Below are positions 35,020 to 43,579 of a DNA stretch of 64,000 nt, piece after piece. The DNA lies in assembly GCF_001870675.1 (NCBI RefSeq), contig NZ_MEHT01000005.1, positions 1 to 64,000 on the forward strand. Reading direction: 5' to 3'. This DNA is from Roseinatronobacter thiooxidans (GTDB lineage Bacteria > Pseudomonadota > Alphaproteobacteria > Rhodobacterales > Rhodobacteraceae). The notes beneath the pieces are model-generated. The model made no database searches. It worked only from the letters and a program-made list of their open reading frames with translations, and was not told where the DNA came from. Positions within the stretch are counted from its first letter, which is position 1. Every line of letters starts with the position of its first letter. The position numbers and the translations under genes are program-made.

Positions 35020-35754
35020 CTATGCCCCTTCCAGCGCGGCGATGATGGCCCCGAAATCTTCCGCTTTCAGCGATGCGCCCCCAACCAGCGCGCCATCAAC
35101 ATTGGCAATGGCGAAAATCTCGGCGGCATTGCCGGGCTTGACCGACCCGCCATAGAGCAAAGACATTGCCGCATCCGGCAGTTTGGCGCGCAAGGCATCA
35201 TGCACTTCGGCAATCTGGTCCAGAGTGGGCGTGCGGCCCGTTCCAATGGCCCAGACAGGTTCATAGGCAATAACAGTATTCGCCGAATTCGCCCCATCCG
35301 GCAGTGAGTGCGCCAGTTGTGACAGCACGATTTCCAGCGTCTGGCCCGCGTCGCGTTCGGCCTCTGTCTCGCCCACGCAGATGATGGCAACCAGTCCAGC
35401 GGCATGGGCGGCGGCGGCTTTGGCCGCCACTTGCGCAGAAGTCTCGGCATGGTCCGCGCGGCGTTCGGAATGGCCCAGAATAACCTGCCGCGCCCCTGCA
35501 TCGGCCAGCATATGCGCGGAAATATCGCCCGTATGCGCACCCGCAACTTGCGCGTGGCAGTCCTGCCCGCCCACCATCACGGCACTGCCTGAAACCGCTT
35601 CGGCCATTGCAGAGATAAGCGTTGCAGGCGGACACAGCAAAATGCCGCATTTCGGGTCCGGGAAAGCCGCGGCCAAGGCGCGCGCCTGTTCCAGATCGGC
35701 GCTCAGGCCGTTCATTTTCCAGTTTCCGGCGGCAAGTTTGCAAGCATGCGACAT
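35020..35754 (-). CDS. tpiA: Triosephosphate isomerase
   Basis: TpiA interconverts dihydroxyacetone phosphate and glyceraldehyde 3-phosphate. The 244-residue TIM barrel has the Lys in AGNWKMN, the electrophile His in LGHSERR, the catalytic Glu in [11 protein letters not shown] and the phosphate-binding LYGGSVKP. The ATG at 35754 follows GGAGATTTCACC and was preferred to one six codons upstream. It is convergent with the rhomboid gene and 6 nt from it. Confidence 0.97.
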   Translation of the reverse strand: MSHACKLAAGNWKMNGLSADLEQARALAAAFPDPKCGILLCPPATLISAMAEAVSGSAVMVGGQDCHAQVAGAHTGDISAHMLADAGARQVILGHSERRADHAETSAQVAAKAAAAHAAGLVAIICVGETEAERDAGQTLEIVLSQLAHSLPDGANSANTVIAYEPVWAIGTGRTPTLDQIAEVHDALRAKLPDAAMSLLYGGSVKPGNAAEIFAIANVDGALVGGASLKAEDFGAIIAALEGA

Positions 35755-35804
35755 GGTGAAATCTCCTTTCACTCAGAGATACGCCGCCTGCGCGCGCGAT
35801 GCAA

Positions 35805-36197
35805 TCAGCCGCTGGCCTTGGCTTGGCCCATGCGGGCGGTCAATGTCTCGACATCGTCAAACTTGATCGACTCGCCGCAACCACAGGCTTCGGTCACATT
35901 GGGGTTGCGGAATTTGAAGGCACTTTCAATCAGGCCAATCTCGTAATCAATCTCGGTGCCGAACAGGAACATCTGCGCCATGGGTGCAATGATGACGCAT
36001 GCGCCCTCTTGCTCGACCAGCTCCTCATGCTCCTGCACATCCTGCGCGGTTTCCATGGTATATTCCATGCCCGCGCAGCCGCCTTTCTTGACACCCACGC
36101 GCAGCCCCTTGGCCCCCTCACGCTCCATCAGGCGGCGGATCTGGCGCACGGCAGCGGGCGTCAGCGTCACAGGGGATTTTCCGGGTATTCCAAACAT
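35805..36197 (-). CDS. A-type iron-sulfur carrier (SufA/ErpA-like)
   Basis: A-type carriers pass newly built Fe-S clusters to target proteins. The 130-residue protein has the three ligand cysteines: C41 in GGCAGMEY and C105/C107 in ACGCGES. The Asn-Pro and FRNPNV region is typical. It follows the acetyltransferase and SufT-like genes on the same strand, and SufT is also an Fe-S factor, so a SUF-type role is more likely than ISC. Exact paralog name (SufA, ErpA or IscA) cannot be fixed here. Confidence 0.88.
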   Translation of the reverse strand: MFGIPGKSPVTLTPAAVRQIRRLMEREGAKGLRVGVKKGGCAGMEYTMETAQDVQEHEELVEQEGACVIIAPMAQMFLFGTEIDYEIGLIESAFKFRNPNVTEACGCGESIKFDDVETLTARMGQAKASG

Positions 36198-36201
36198 TGT
36201 C

Positions 36202-36771
36202 TTATCCTTGTCCGTCGGTCTTTGGCAGCATGCGGGCAGGATTGCCCACGACTGTCATGCCCGCAGGCACGTTGCGCGTGACCACTGCGCCCGCGCCAAT
36301 GATCGCGCCATCACCAATGGTCACGCCGGGCAGAATGATCGCCCCGCCCCCGATCCAGACATCAGCCCCGATGGCAATGGGACGGCCCCATTCTTCGGCC
36401 ACCGCACGGCGGGCAGCGTCACGCGGGTGATCTGCCGTCAATATCTGCACATTCGGCCCGATCTGCGTGCGCGCCCCGATCCGCACTTCGCACACATCAA
36501 GGATCACGCAGTTGAAATTGACAAAGCACTCTGGCCCGAAATGGATATGCTGGCCGTAATCCACATGAAACGGCGCGCGAATCGTGGCCCCGTTCCATGT
36601 GCCCAGAAGCGCTGGCATCAGATCAGCGCGCGCGCCATCCCCGTCAATCGTCTGGTTATAGGCGCGCATCAGGCTTTGCGCCTTGCGTCTGAGTGCGACC
36701 AGTTCCGCCGCGCCCGGATCATAGGGCGCGCCAGCCAGCATCTTGTCGCGTTCAGACACGCCGCCATCCAT
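36202..36771 (-). CDS. Sugar O-acetyltransferase (LacA/Maa/NodL family)
   Basis: The 189-residue protein is a left-handed beta-helix acetyltransferase that moves acetyl from acetyl-CoA to a sugar hydroxyl. The N-terminal helix pair ([16 protein letters not shown]) is typical for maltose/galactoside acetyltransferases, and hexapeptide repeats run from about 60 to 180 ([17 protein letters not shown]). The probable catalytic His is in TADHP. The ATG overlaps the sufT-like stop by one base, and its stop is 4 nt before the A-type carrier gene. Why it sits between two Fe-S genes is not clear. Confidence 0.85.
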   Translation of the reverse strand: MDGGVSERDKMLAGAPYDPGAAELVALRRKAQSLMRAYNQTIDGDGARADLMPALLGTWNGATIRAPFHVDYGQHIHFGPECFVNFNCVILDVCEVRIGARTQIGPNVQILTADHPRDAARRAVAEEWGRPIAIGADVWIGGGAIILPGVTIGDGAIIGAGAVVTRNVPAGMTVVGNPARMLPKTDGQG

Positions 36772-37127
36772 TACATGAAACCCAGTTCCAGCCGCGCTTC
36801 GTCGGACATCATGTCCATGCCCCATTGCGGGTCAAAGGTCATTTCCACATCGACCGACTGCACACCGGGCACCGCACTCATGGCATCCGACACCCAGCCC
36901 GGCATCTCGCCCGCGACAGGGCAGCCGGGCGCGGTCAGCGTCATGATCACACCCACCTTGCCTTCATCCGCCACCGTGATCGTATAGATCAACCCCAGAT
37001 CAAAGATATTGACCGGAATTTCAGGGTCATAGACGGTCTTGCACGCCTCTACCAACGGCTCGTAAAGCGGGTGATCCGTGCTCGAGGGCTTGATCAGCAG
37101 ATCGCCTTCATTCTGTTGTGTGCTCAT
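36771..37127 (-). CDS. SufT-like (MIP18/DUF59) Fe-S maturation protein
   Basis: The 118-residue protein has the DUF59 domain found in SufT, PaaD and eukaryotic MIP18, which helps mature Fe-S proteins. [15 protein letters not shown] and [11 protein letters not shown] (with the single conserved Cys) are the diagnostic blocks. A disordered acidic N-terminus of about 20 residues precedes it. Position in a unit with an A-type carrier fits the SUF context; the other suf genes are not in the window. Confidence 0.9.
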   Translation of the reverse strand: MSTQQNEGDLLIKPSSTDHPLYEPLVEACKTVYDPEIPVNIFDLGLIYTITVADEGKVGVIMTLTAPGCPVAGEMPGWVSDAMSAVPGVQSVDVEMTFDPQWGMDMMSDEARLELGFM

Positions 37128-37225
37128 GCGCAGCCTTTCCGCATAATTGGGCGCAGACCAGTGCCGCGCTATACCTGACCAGTTATATAAGAAAAGAACT
37201 GCGCGCGTCCAGTGCTGTCACCTCT

Positions 37226-38530
37226 TTACAAGACGTAGCGGCTCAGATCGGCAGAGCGGGACAGATCGCCCAGATTCTTTTCGACATAGGCGGCATCCAC
37301 CACAACCTGCTCGCCGCTGCGGTCCGGCGCGTGAAAGGACAATTCCTCGAACACCCGCTCCATCACTGTATACAGCCTGCGCGCGCCGATATTCTCGACC
37401 GACTGGTTCACATCGGCGGCGATCTTGGCCAATGCCGCGATCCCTTCATCCGAGAAGCTGACATCCAGCCCCTCGGTGCCCATCAGCGCGGTATATTGCC
37501 GTGTCAGCGCATTGTCCGTCTCGGTCAGGATGCGCACGAAATCGCCCTCGGTCAGGGCACGCAACTCCACCCGGATCGGCAAACGGCCCTGCAATTCGGG
37601 CAACAGGTCAGACGGTTTGGCAATATGGAACGCACCAGAGGCTATGAACAGAATATGATCGGTCTTGACCGGCCCATGCTTGGTGCTGACGGTCGTGCCC
37701 TCAATCAGCGGCAGCAAATCGCGCTGCACCCCTTCGCGGCTGACATCGCCACCCCGCACGTCAGAGCGGGCGCAAACCTTGTCGATCTCGTCCAGAAACA
37801 CGATGCCGTTCTGCTCCACCGCCTCTAGTGCTGCGGCCTTGACGGCCTCATCATCCAGCAGCTTGTCAGCCTCTTCGGCCACCAGCAATTCATGGCTTTC
37901 AGAGACAGTGATTTTCTTGCGCGTCTTGCGCCCGCCCATCGCCTTGCCGAACAATTCGCCCAAGTTCATCATCTGCCCGCCTTGCTGGCCCGGCATGTCG
38001 AACATGGCCCCCATGGGGTTGGAATTATCCGCAATCTCGATCTCGATCTCGGTATCGTCCAATTCGCCCGCCAGCAATTTGCGCCGGAACATCTCGCGCG
38101 TGCCCTCGCGCGCGCCCTCGCCTGCGATCGCATCAATCACGCGGTTCTCGGCAGCGGCTTGTGCGCGGGCCTTCACATCCTCGCGCATCTGCGCGCGGGT
38201 CATAACGATAGAACTGTCCACCAGATCGCGGATGATCTGTTCCACATCGCGGCCCACATAGCCCACTTCTGTGAATTTCGTGGCTTCCACCTTCAGAAAC
38301 GGCGCACGCGCCAGCTTCGCCAGACGCCGGCTGATCTCGGTCTTGCCCACCCCTGTGGGGCCAATCATCAGAATGTTCTTTGGATACACCTCTTCCTGCA
38401 AATCGGCAGGCAGTTGCTTGCGCCGCCAGCGGTTGCGCAAGGCCACCGCGACCGCGCGCTTGGCGTCCTTCTGGCCGATGATGAAACGGTCAAGCTCGCT
38501 TACAATCTCGCGCGGGGTCAGGTCGGTCAT
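37226..38530 (-). CDS. hslU: HslU, ATPase subunit of the HslUV protease
   Basis: HslU unfolds proteins and feeds them to the HslV peptidase. The 434-residue AAA+ protein has Walker [10 protein letters not shown], Walker B (IVFLDEIDK), the I-domain with its acidic insertion, sensor and arginine residues near the C-terminus ([15 protein letters not shown]), and ends in the short L-S-R-Y-V-L tail that docks into HslV. It is normally just downstream of hslV. Here 685 bp with a toxin-antitoxin module on the other strand lie between them, so hslU must use its own promoter. Confidence 0.96.
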   Translation of the reverse strand: MTDLTPREIVSELDRFIIGQKDAKRAVAVALRNRWRRKQLPADLQEEVYPKNILMIGPTGVGKTEISRRLAKLARAPFLKVEATKFTEVGYVGRDVEQIIRDLVDSSIVMTRAQMREDVKARAQAAAENRVIDAIAGEGAREGTREMFRRKLLAGELDDTEIEIEIADNSNPMGAMFDMPGQQGGQMMNLGELFGKAMGGRKTRKKITVSESHELLVAEEADKLLDDEAVKAAALEAVEQNGIVFLDEIDKVCARSDVRGGDVSREGVQRDLLPLIEGTTVSTKHGPVKTDHILFIASGAFHIAKPSDLLPELQGRLPIRVELRALTEGDFVRILTETDNALTRQYTALMGTEGLDVSFSDEGIAALAKIAADVNQSVENIGARRLYTVMERVFEELSFHAPDRSGEQVVVDAAYVEKNLGDLSRSADLSRYVL

Positions 38531-38608
38531 GGGGCATCCTTTTCGTGGTTGTCGCAGAGATATAGGCTTGGCGGGCGGAATTGAAGGGGTTGCATTTTGT
38601 GGAGACGA

Positions 38609-38622
38609 AGTGTATATACACT
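38609..38622. promoter_or_regulatory. Palindromic operator candidate for brnTA
   Basis: AGTGTATATACACT is a perfect 14-bp palindrome 69 bp before the brnT start; a half site AGTGTA recurs at 38669-38674. BrnA-type antitoxins repress their own operon through a ribbon-helix-helix domain, so this is the natural candidate binding site. It also lies only 78 bp from the divergent hslU start. Confidence 0.6.
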
Positions 38623-38691
38623 ACAAGCTTCTTCGAGAGGAAACCAAAAGGCTGAATGAAAATGTCATAGTGTACTTTTCAAGAGCGTCAG

Positions 38692-38994
38692 ATGACACGA
38701 CTGTTCACGTGGGACGAAACAAAACGGCTCAAGACGCTTGAAAAACACGGCCTCGACTTCCTCGATGTCATATCGATTTTTGCGGCAGATCACCTGATCA
38801 TCCCCGCACGCAGCGACGCCGAAGACCGCTTCGCCGCAATCGCGGACTGGAACGGAATCATGGTGGCCGTATTTTTCACCATCCGCGGGGACACCACCCG
38901 CATCATCACAGCCCGGAGGGCGCGGAGACATGAGCGAAACCTCTATCAAACGCTATACACTCGACGAGATCAGGAAAATGGAATCCCGCACTGA
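38692..38994 (+). CDS. brnT: BrnT-family toxin
   Basis: BrnT toxins have a RelE-like fold and cleave RNA, stopping translation. The 100-residue product shows the family pattern: an N-terminal FTWDETKRLKTLEKHGLDF, a middle EDRFAAIADWNG, and the C-terminal core [18 protein letters not shown]. It is the first gene of the pair and overlaps the antitoxin by 65 nt in another frame, as usual for this family. A Shine-Dalgarno before the ATG is weak. Confidence 0.88.
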   Translation: MTRLFTWDETKRLKTLEKHGLDFLDVISIFAADHLIIPARSDAEDRFAAIADWNGIMVAVFFTIRGDTTRIITARRARRHERNLYQTLYTRRDQENGIPH

Positions 38995-39226
38995 TTGGGA
39001 CGCGTTGCGGCGCGCTGAAGCGCTTGGGCTGGAGCCTGAACGGGACGATGACGAGTTCGAACTCGACTGGACGCGCGCCGAACTGGTCACGCCCGAACCC
39101 AAGAAAGCGATCTCGCTGCGCGTCGATCCCGATGTTCTGGAATTCTTCAAATCCCAAGGCGCGGGCTATCAGACGCGCATGAACGCCGTCTTGCGCGCAT
39201 GGATGGATGCGCAACTCAAGCGCTGA
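38930..39226 (+). CDS. brnA: BrnA-family antitoxin
   Basis: BrnA binds BrnT and represses the operon. The 98-residue product has a toxin-wrapping N-terminal half ([16 protein letters not shown], then an acidic stretch) and a C-terminal ribbon-helix-helix domain with [16 protein letters not shown] and the family-typical [14 protein letters not shown]. Its last 11 bp overlap the 3' end of convergent hslV. The module thus exactly fills the gap between hslV and hslU. Confidence 0.9.
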   Translation: MSETSIKRYTLDEIRKMESRTDWDALRRAEALGLEPERDDDEFELDWTRAELVTPEPKKAISLRVDPDVLEFFKSQGAGYQTRMNAVLRAWMDAQLKR

Positions 39227-39767
39227 TCTTTTCCACTGTCAGCTTGCCATTGGTATAAACGCAGATATCCGCCGCAATCGCCATCGCGCGTCGCGCCACA
39301 TCCTCGGCGCTCATCTCGGTCGCCATCAGCCCGCGCGCGGCGGCCAGCGCGAAATTCCCGCCAGACCCGATGGCGGCGACATCATGTTCCGGCTCCAGCA
39401 CATCGCCCGCGCCGGTGATCACGAACATGTCGCGCCCGTCACTGACAATCAGCATCGCTTCCAGCTTTTGCAGGTATTTATCCGTGCGCCAGTCCTTCGC
39501 CAATTCGACGCTTGCGCGCGCCAACTGGCCCGGTGTCGCTTCCAGCTTCGCCTCCAGCCGCTCCAACAGGGTAAACGCATCGGCGGTCGAGCCTGCAAAG
39601 CCCGCCACCACATCATACCCGCCGGGCGAGAGGCGGCGCACCTTGCGGGCAGAGCCTTTTATGACCGTCTGGCCAAGGCTGACCTGACCATCCCCTGCCA
39701 CCACAACTTCACCACCACGCCGCACTGCCACGATGGTCGTGCCATGCCACCCGGGAAATTCGCTCAT
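39216..39767 (-). CDS. hslV: HslV, peptidase subunit of the HslUV protease
   Basis: HslV is a proteasome-beta-type threonine peptidase. The 183-residue precursor starts with about nine residues (MSEFPGWHG) before TTIVAVR; T10 becomes the N-terminal nucleophile after processing. Conserved [11 protein letters not shown] and [11 protein letters not shown] are present. Its 3' end overlaps brnA by 11 bp on the opposite strand. Confidence 0.96.
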   Translation of the reverse strand: MSEFPGWHGTTIVAVRRGGEVVVAGDGQVSLGQTVIKGSARKVRRLSPGGYDVVAGFAGSTADAFTLLERLEAKLEATPGQLARASVELAKDWRTDKYLQKLEAMLIVSDGRDMFVITGAGDVLEPEHDVAAIGSGGNFALAAARGLMATEMSAEDVARRAMAIAADICVYTNGKLTVEKISA

Positions 39768-39841
39768 CGCGCCCTCATTTTCTTGCTGAAAATACTCCCG
39801 CCGGAGGCGCAGCTTTCCGCATGCACCCCCGCAGGGATATC

Positions 39842-39863
39842 GGGCGCGGCATCAGCCGCGCCC
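39842..39863 (-). terminator. Hairpin downstream of trxA
   Basis: GGGCGCGGC (39842-39850) pairs perfectly with GCCGCGCCC (39855-39863), leaving an ATCA loop. It lies 8 bp past the trxA stop on the minus strand. No U-tract follows. It separates trxA from hslV. Confidence 0.6.
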
Positions 39864-39871
39864 TGTCAGGC

Positions 39872-40192
39872 TTACACTGCGCTGTCGATCCAGCTTTGCA
39901 GGGCCGATTTGGGGGCCGCACCTGTCTTGTTGGACACAACCTGCCCGTCCTTGAACAGGAACAGCGCCGGAATACCGCGAATACCCATCGAGGCTGCGGT
40001 GTTCGGGTTCTCGTCCACATTCACCTTGGCGATCTTGACGCGGCCATCATATTCGGCGGCCAGTTCTTCCAATGCGGGGCCGATCTGCTTGCACGGGCCG
40101 CACCATTCGGCCCAGAAATCCACGACAACCGGAATGTCGGACTGGCGTACTTCGGCATCAAAGGTGGAATCGGTGACAGCTACTGTGGGCAT
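39872..40192 (-). CDS. trxA: Thioredoxin
   Basis: The 106-residue thioredoxin keeps cytoplasmic disulfides reduced. The active site WCGPC has C31 and C34; the buried Asp (VVVDFWA) and cis-Pro loop ([10 protein letters not shown]) are present. The ATG at 40192 was chosen over one four codons upstream. It lies 36 bp after addA in the common alphaproteobacterial order tsaE...addB-addA-trxA. Confidence 0.96.
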   Translation of the reverse strand: MPTVAVTDSTFDAEVRQSDIPVVVDFWAEWCGPCKQIGPALEELAAEYDGRVKIAKVNVDENPNTAASMGIRGIPALFLFKDGQVVSNKTGAAPKSALQSWIDSAV

Positions 40193-40228
40193 TGGCCCCT
40201 CCAATCTGGGTTTATGTTCCCGCTCTAA

Positions 40229-43200
40229 CTATGCCTCGCGCGCGCCGGATTCAAGCATTGCCCGCGCAAGTGCCGCATCGACCAGCGCGGCGGGCAGGTC
40301 CATCAGCGCGCCATCGGCGGTCCATAGCAGCGCCACGCGGATCTCGCGGCCTGAAAACACTTGGGAAAGGGCTTGTCGATACGCGCCCATTTGCCGCAAC
40401 AGCCCCTCTGGCACCGCATCCGCGCAAGCTGGCACAAGGCGGTTGGACTTGTAATCCACCGCCAGAATATGATCCTCGGCCACGACCAGCCGATCAATCA
40501 CCCCGAATAGGGGCTGGCCGCCAAGTTCGGCGGTGATTTCAACCTCGGCCAAGGTTCCGGGCGCAAACAGGGCCGCATTGGCGGGGGTCTCCAGCACATG
40601 CACAGCTTCCGCCACAAGGGCGGCCAGATCAGCGGGCGCGCCCTCTTCGGTGCTGGCCAGCAGATCGCGCGCGGCCTTATCCAACGTCTCGCGCGGCCAA
40701 AGCGGCAGATGTTCCAGCAGCAGATGCAGTTGCGCGCCGCGTGCCAGTGCCAGATCACTTGTCTCGCCCGCCTCGCCGGGCAGCGCCTTGGCCCCGCCAA
40801 GGTGTGAGGGGGTCAGCACGCGCGGGCCGGTTGCGGGGTGTTCCGCGCGGTCCCACAAAAGCTGCGGCAAAGCGGGGGTCTGAGCATCAGGCAAATCGCC
40901 CATCATGGTCGCGGCAAGCGGCCAGTTCAGATGCTGGTGGCGCAGCCCCGCGCCAGTCGGGAAGTCATGGGCCACGGCCCCCACATGGCCCAACCCTTCG
41001 GCAATGCGGTTATACCAGCAATCGGGTGATTTCGCAGTTCCCGCGCCCGCCACGATCAGCCAGCTTTCCGCCCGCGTCATCGCCACATAGAGAAGGCGCG
41101 CATCTTCTTGCGCGCGCAGATCACCGGCCCCGTCAATCGCCGCTTGCAGCGCGGGGGGCGTGTCATCCTTGGCCCCTCGCCAGCCCAGTGCCCCGCCCAT
41201 GTCATAGATCTGGCGCCGCTCGACAGGTGTGTAATCGGCCGTATCGGGCAGGATGACGACAGGCGCTTCCAGTCCTTTCGCGCCATGCACCGTCATCACG
41301 CGCAACCGCCCGCCCGCGCCATCAAGTTCGCGCTTGATCTGCACATCGCCATGTTCCAGCCATGCCAGAAAGCCTGTCAGGCTGGGGGTTTCCAGCCGTT
41401 CATAGGCCAGCGCCTGCGCCAGAAAGGCATCGATCCCGTCTTCGGCCTCACTCCCCAGACGGGCAATCAGGCGGCGGCGGCCCTCATGGCGGGTCAGCAT
41501 CCGCTCGATCAGGTCATAGGGGCGCAAAAAATCGGTGTGGCGGCGCATATCGTTCAGCACATCCAGCGTGGCGGCATCACCGCTTTCGCGCAGCCGCGCC
41601 CACAGATGCGCCCCCCCGCGCCCCTGCGCCAACCGGAACAGCGCATCTTCGGACCAGCCAAACAGCGGCGCGCGCAGGCAGGCGGCCAGCGACAGGTCAT
41701 CTTCGGGGGTCGCCAGAAAGGCAAGAAGTGCGGTCAGGTCGCGCACGGCCATCTCGCCCCCCAGACGCAGCCGGTCTGCACCTGCTATCTCCAGCCCTTC
41801 GGATTTGCAGGCGGCGATAATCTCGTGAAACAGCGCGTTGCGGCGGCGCACAAGGATCAGCACATCCCCTTCCGAGATCGGGCGCGCCCCGTCCTTATGC
41901 GGCAAGGGCAGGCGCGCGTCGATCATCGCGCGCAATTCACCCGCAATCTTGCGGGCAAGCTGGCGGTGGTGGTGCTCTTCGGGCAGCACATCGACAGGGT
42001 CGAACCAATCGGGCTTTTCAGGCGTATCCGGCCGCTCGATCACGGGCCACAGGTCCACGCGCCCGGGCAGGCTGGTATTGAAGGCAATATGCTGGGGCGG
42101 CCCGCCAAGGCCCGCATCGCGCGGCGGGCGGAACGTGGCATCGACCGTGCGCAAAACCGCGTCCGAGGATCGGAAGGAATGCGCCAACAGCGCTTCATTC
42201 AGGCGCAGATCGACATGGGCCAGCTTGTCGCGGAACTGCGCCTGCATCTGGTCGAACACCGCCAGATCGGCCCCTTGGAAAGAATAGATCGACTGTTTCT
42301 TGTCGCCCACCACGAACAAGGTGCGGCTGGCATCGCGCGCGCCCATGCCTGCGGTGAATTCCTGCGCCAGTTGTTCGACCACATGCCACTGACCGGGCGA
42401 GGTGTCCTGCGCCTCGTCCACCAGAATATGATCTACCCCGCCGTCAAGCTTGAACAGCACCCATTGCGCCACCGATGGGTCTGTCAGCAACTGGCCTGCG
42501 CGGGCAATCAGATCATCGAAATCCAGCCATGCGCGCGCCGCTTTGGCCTGTGCATAGGCAGGCAGGAAAACCCGCGCAAAACGATGCAGCGCGATAGCGC
42601 GCGTATAGGCCGCCAGCCCAAGGCGGCGGGTGCGCGCGCCCTCAACCCGTGCCATTAGGTGGTTCAGCGGGTCGATCAGCGCGCCCAATGCGATGCGCGT
42701 GGCCTTGGTGGGGAAGCTGTCGATCTTGGCCTGAAAGGCCTTGGCCCCGCTTTTGAACAGGAACACCCCTTCCAGCGCTTGCAGCGTGGCCAGATCGGGC
42801 GTGCCAAAGGTGATCTGGCGCAGTTGCGCGGCGGCTTTGGTGTCATTCGTGCTGCCCATATCGAGCAAAGGCAGAATATCATCCATCAACGCGGCTTCGC
42901 TGCCCAAAAACACCTCGCCCAGCAGATGCGCGCTGTCATAAGCGGGCGGCAGGTCCAGCGATTGGCGCAAGGCGGCCTCTGGCACATCGCCATCAAACCC
43001 GCGCGCATTGCTGCACAGCTCGCGCAGCAGATCATCCAGTTCCGCGCCCGTGAACACCGCCGCCAGTTCCGCCAAGGCCGCGCGCCCCGATCCTTCGGCC
43101 AGCATGTCCAATATCTCGGCACGCAGCGCATGGGCGGACCGGTCGTCCATTTCCGTGAACGCAGGCGACAGGCCCGCTTCCAGCGGAAAGCGGCGCAGCA

Positions 43201-43579
43201 GCGCGGCACAAAAGGAATGGATCGTCTGGATTTTCAGCCCGCCGGGGGCTTCGATCGCGCGGGCGAACAGGCGGCGGGCATCGGCCAGACTGTCGCCCGC
43301 AGCCTCGTCTATGCGGCCAAGGGCTGCGCGCAACTCCTCCTCTGGCAGCATGGCCCATTTGCCCAGCAGCCCGAACAGGCGGTTTTGCATCTCGGATGCG
43401 GCGGCTTTGGTATAGGTCAGGCATAAAATCCGCTGCGGCTCTACCCCGCGCAGCAGCAAGCGCGCGACACGGTCGGTCAGAACCTTGGTTTTGCCCGACC
43501 CTGCATTGGCCGAAAGCCATGTCGAGTCCACAGGGCTGGACGCGCGGTTTTGCGCAAGGGTTGCTTCATCAAACTGCAT
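40229..43579 (-). CDS. addA: AddA, helicase-nuclease subunit of the AddAB recombination enzyme
   Basis: AddA with AddB resects double-strand breaks for RecA loading, replacing RecBCD. The 1116-residue protein has a UvrD-type superfamily 1 helicase (Walker A ANAGSGKTKVL near residue 25, LDFDDLI, LVDEAQDT, GDKKQSIYSFQGA, MTVHGAKGLE) and a C-terminal nuclease with HILAVDYKSNRL. The start at 43579 is inside the end of addB (11-nt overlap), indicating coupling. All helicase motifs look intact. Confidence 0.96.
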   Translation of the reverse strand: MQFDEATLAQNRASSPVDSTWLSANAGSGKTKVLTDRVARLLLRGVEPQRILCLTYTKAAASEMQNRLFGLLGKWAMLPEEELRAALGRIDEAAGDSLADARRLFARAIEAPGGLKIQTIHSFCAALLRRFPLEAGLSPAFTEMDDRSAHALRAEILDMLAEGSGRAALAELAAVFTGAELDDLLRELCSNARGFDGDVPEAALRQSLDLPPAYDSAHLLGEVFLGSEAALMDDILPLLDMGSTNDTKAAAQLRQITFGTPDLATLQALEGVFLFKSGAKAFQAKIDSFPTKATRIALGALIDPLNHLMARVEGARTRRLGLAAYTRAIALHRFARVFLPAYAQAKAARAWLDFDDLIARAGQLLTDPSVAQWVLFKLDGGVDHILVDEAQDTSPGQWHVVEQLAQEFTAGMGARDASRTLFVVGDKKQSIYSFQGADLAVFDQMQAQFRDKLAHVDLRLNEALLAHSFRSSDAVLRTVDATFRPPRDAGLGGPPQHIAFNTSLPGRVDLWPVIERPDTPEKPDWFDPVDVLPEEHHHRQLARKIAGELRAMIDARLPLPHKDGARPISEGDVLILVRRRNALFHEIIAACKSEGLEIAGADRLRLGGEMAVRDLTALLAFLATPEDDLSLAACLRAPLFGWSEDALFRLAQGRGGAHLWARLRESGDAATLDVLNDMRRHTDFLRPYDLIERMLTRHEGRRRLIARLGSEAEDGIDAFLAQALAYERLETPSLTGFLAWLEHGDVQIKRELDGAGGRLRVMTVHGAKGLEAPVVILPDTADYTPVERRQIYDMGGALGWRGAKDDTPPALQAAIDGAGDLRAQEDARLLYVAMTRAESWLIVAGAGTAKSPDCWYNRIAEGLGHVGAVAHDFPTGAGLRHQHLNWPLAATMMGDLPDAQTPALPQLLWDRAEHPATGPRVLTPSHLGGAKALPGEAGETSDLALARGAQLHLLLEHLPLWPRETLDKAARDLLASTEEGAPADLAALVAEAVHVLETPANAALFAPGTLAEVEITAELGGQPLFGVIDRLVVAEDHILAVDYKSNRLVPACADAVPEGLLRQMGAYRQALSQVFSGREIRVALLWTADGALMDLPAALVDAALARAMLESGAREA

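Noticed and set aside
40229-43579. Several frames over 100 codons antisense to addA and addB
   Set aside because: They are GC-driven shadows lacking motifs; the sense strands carry complete helicase and nuclease motifs.
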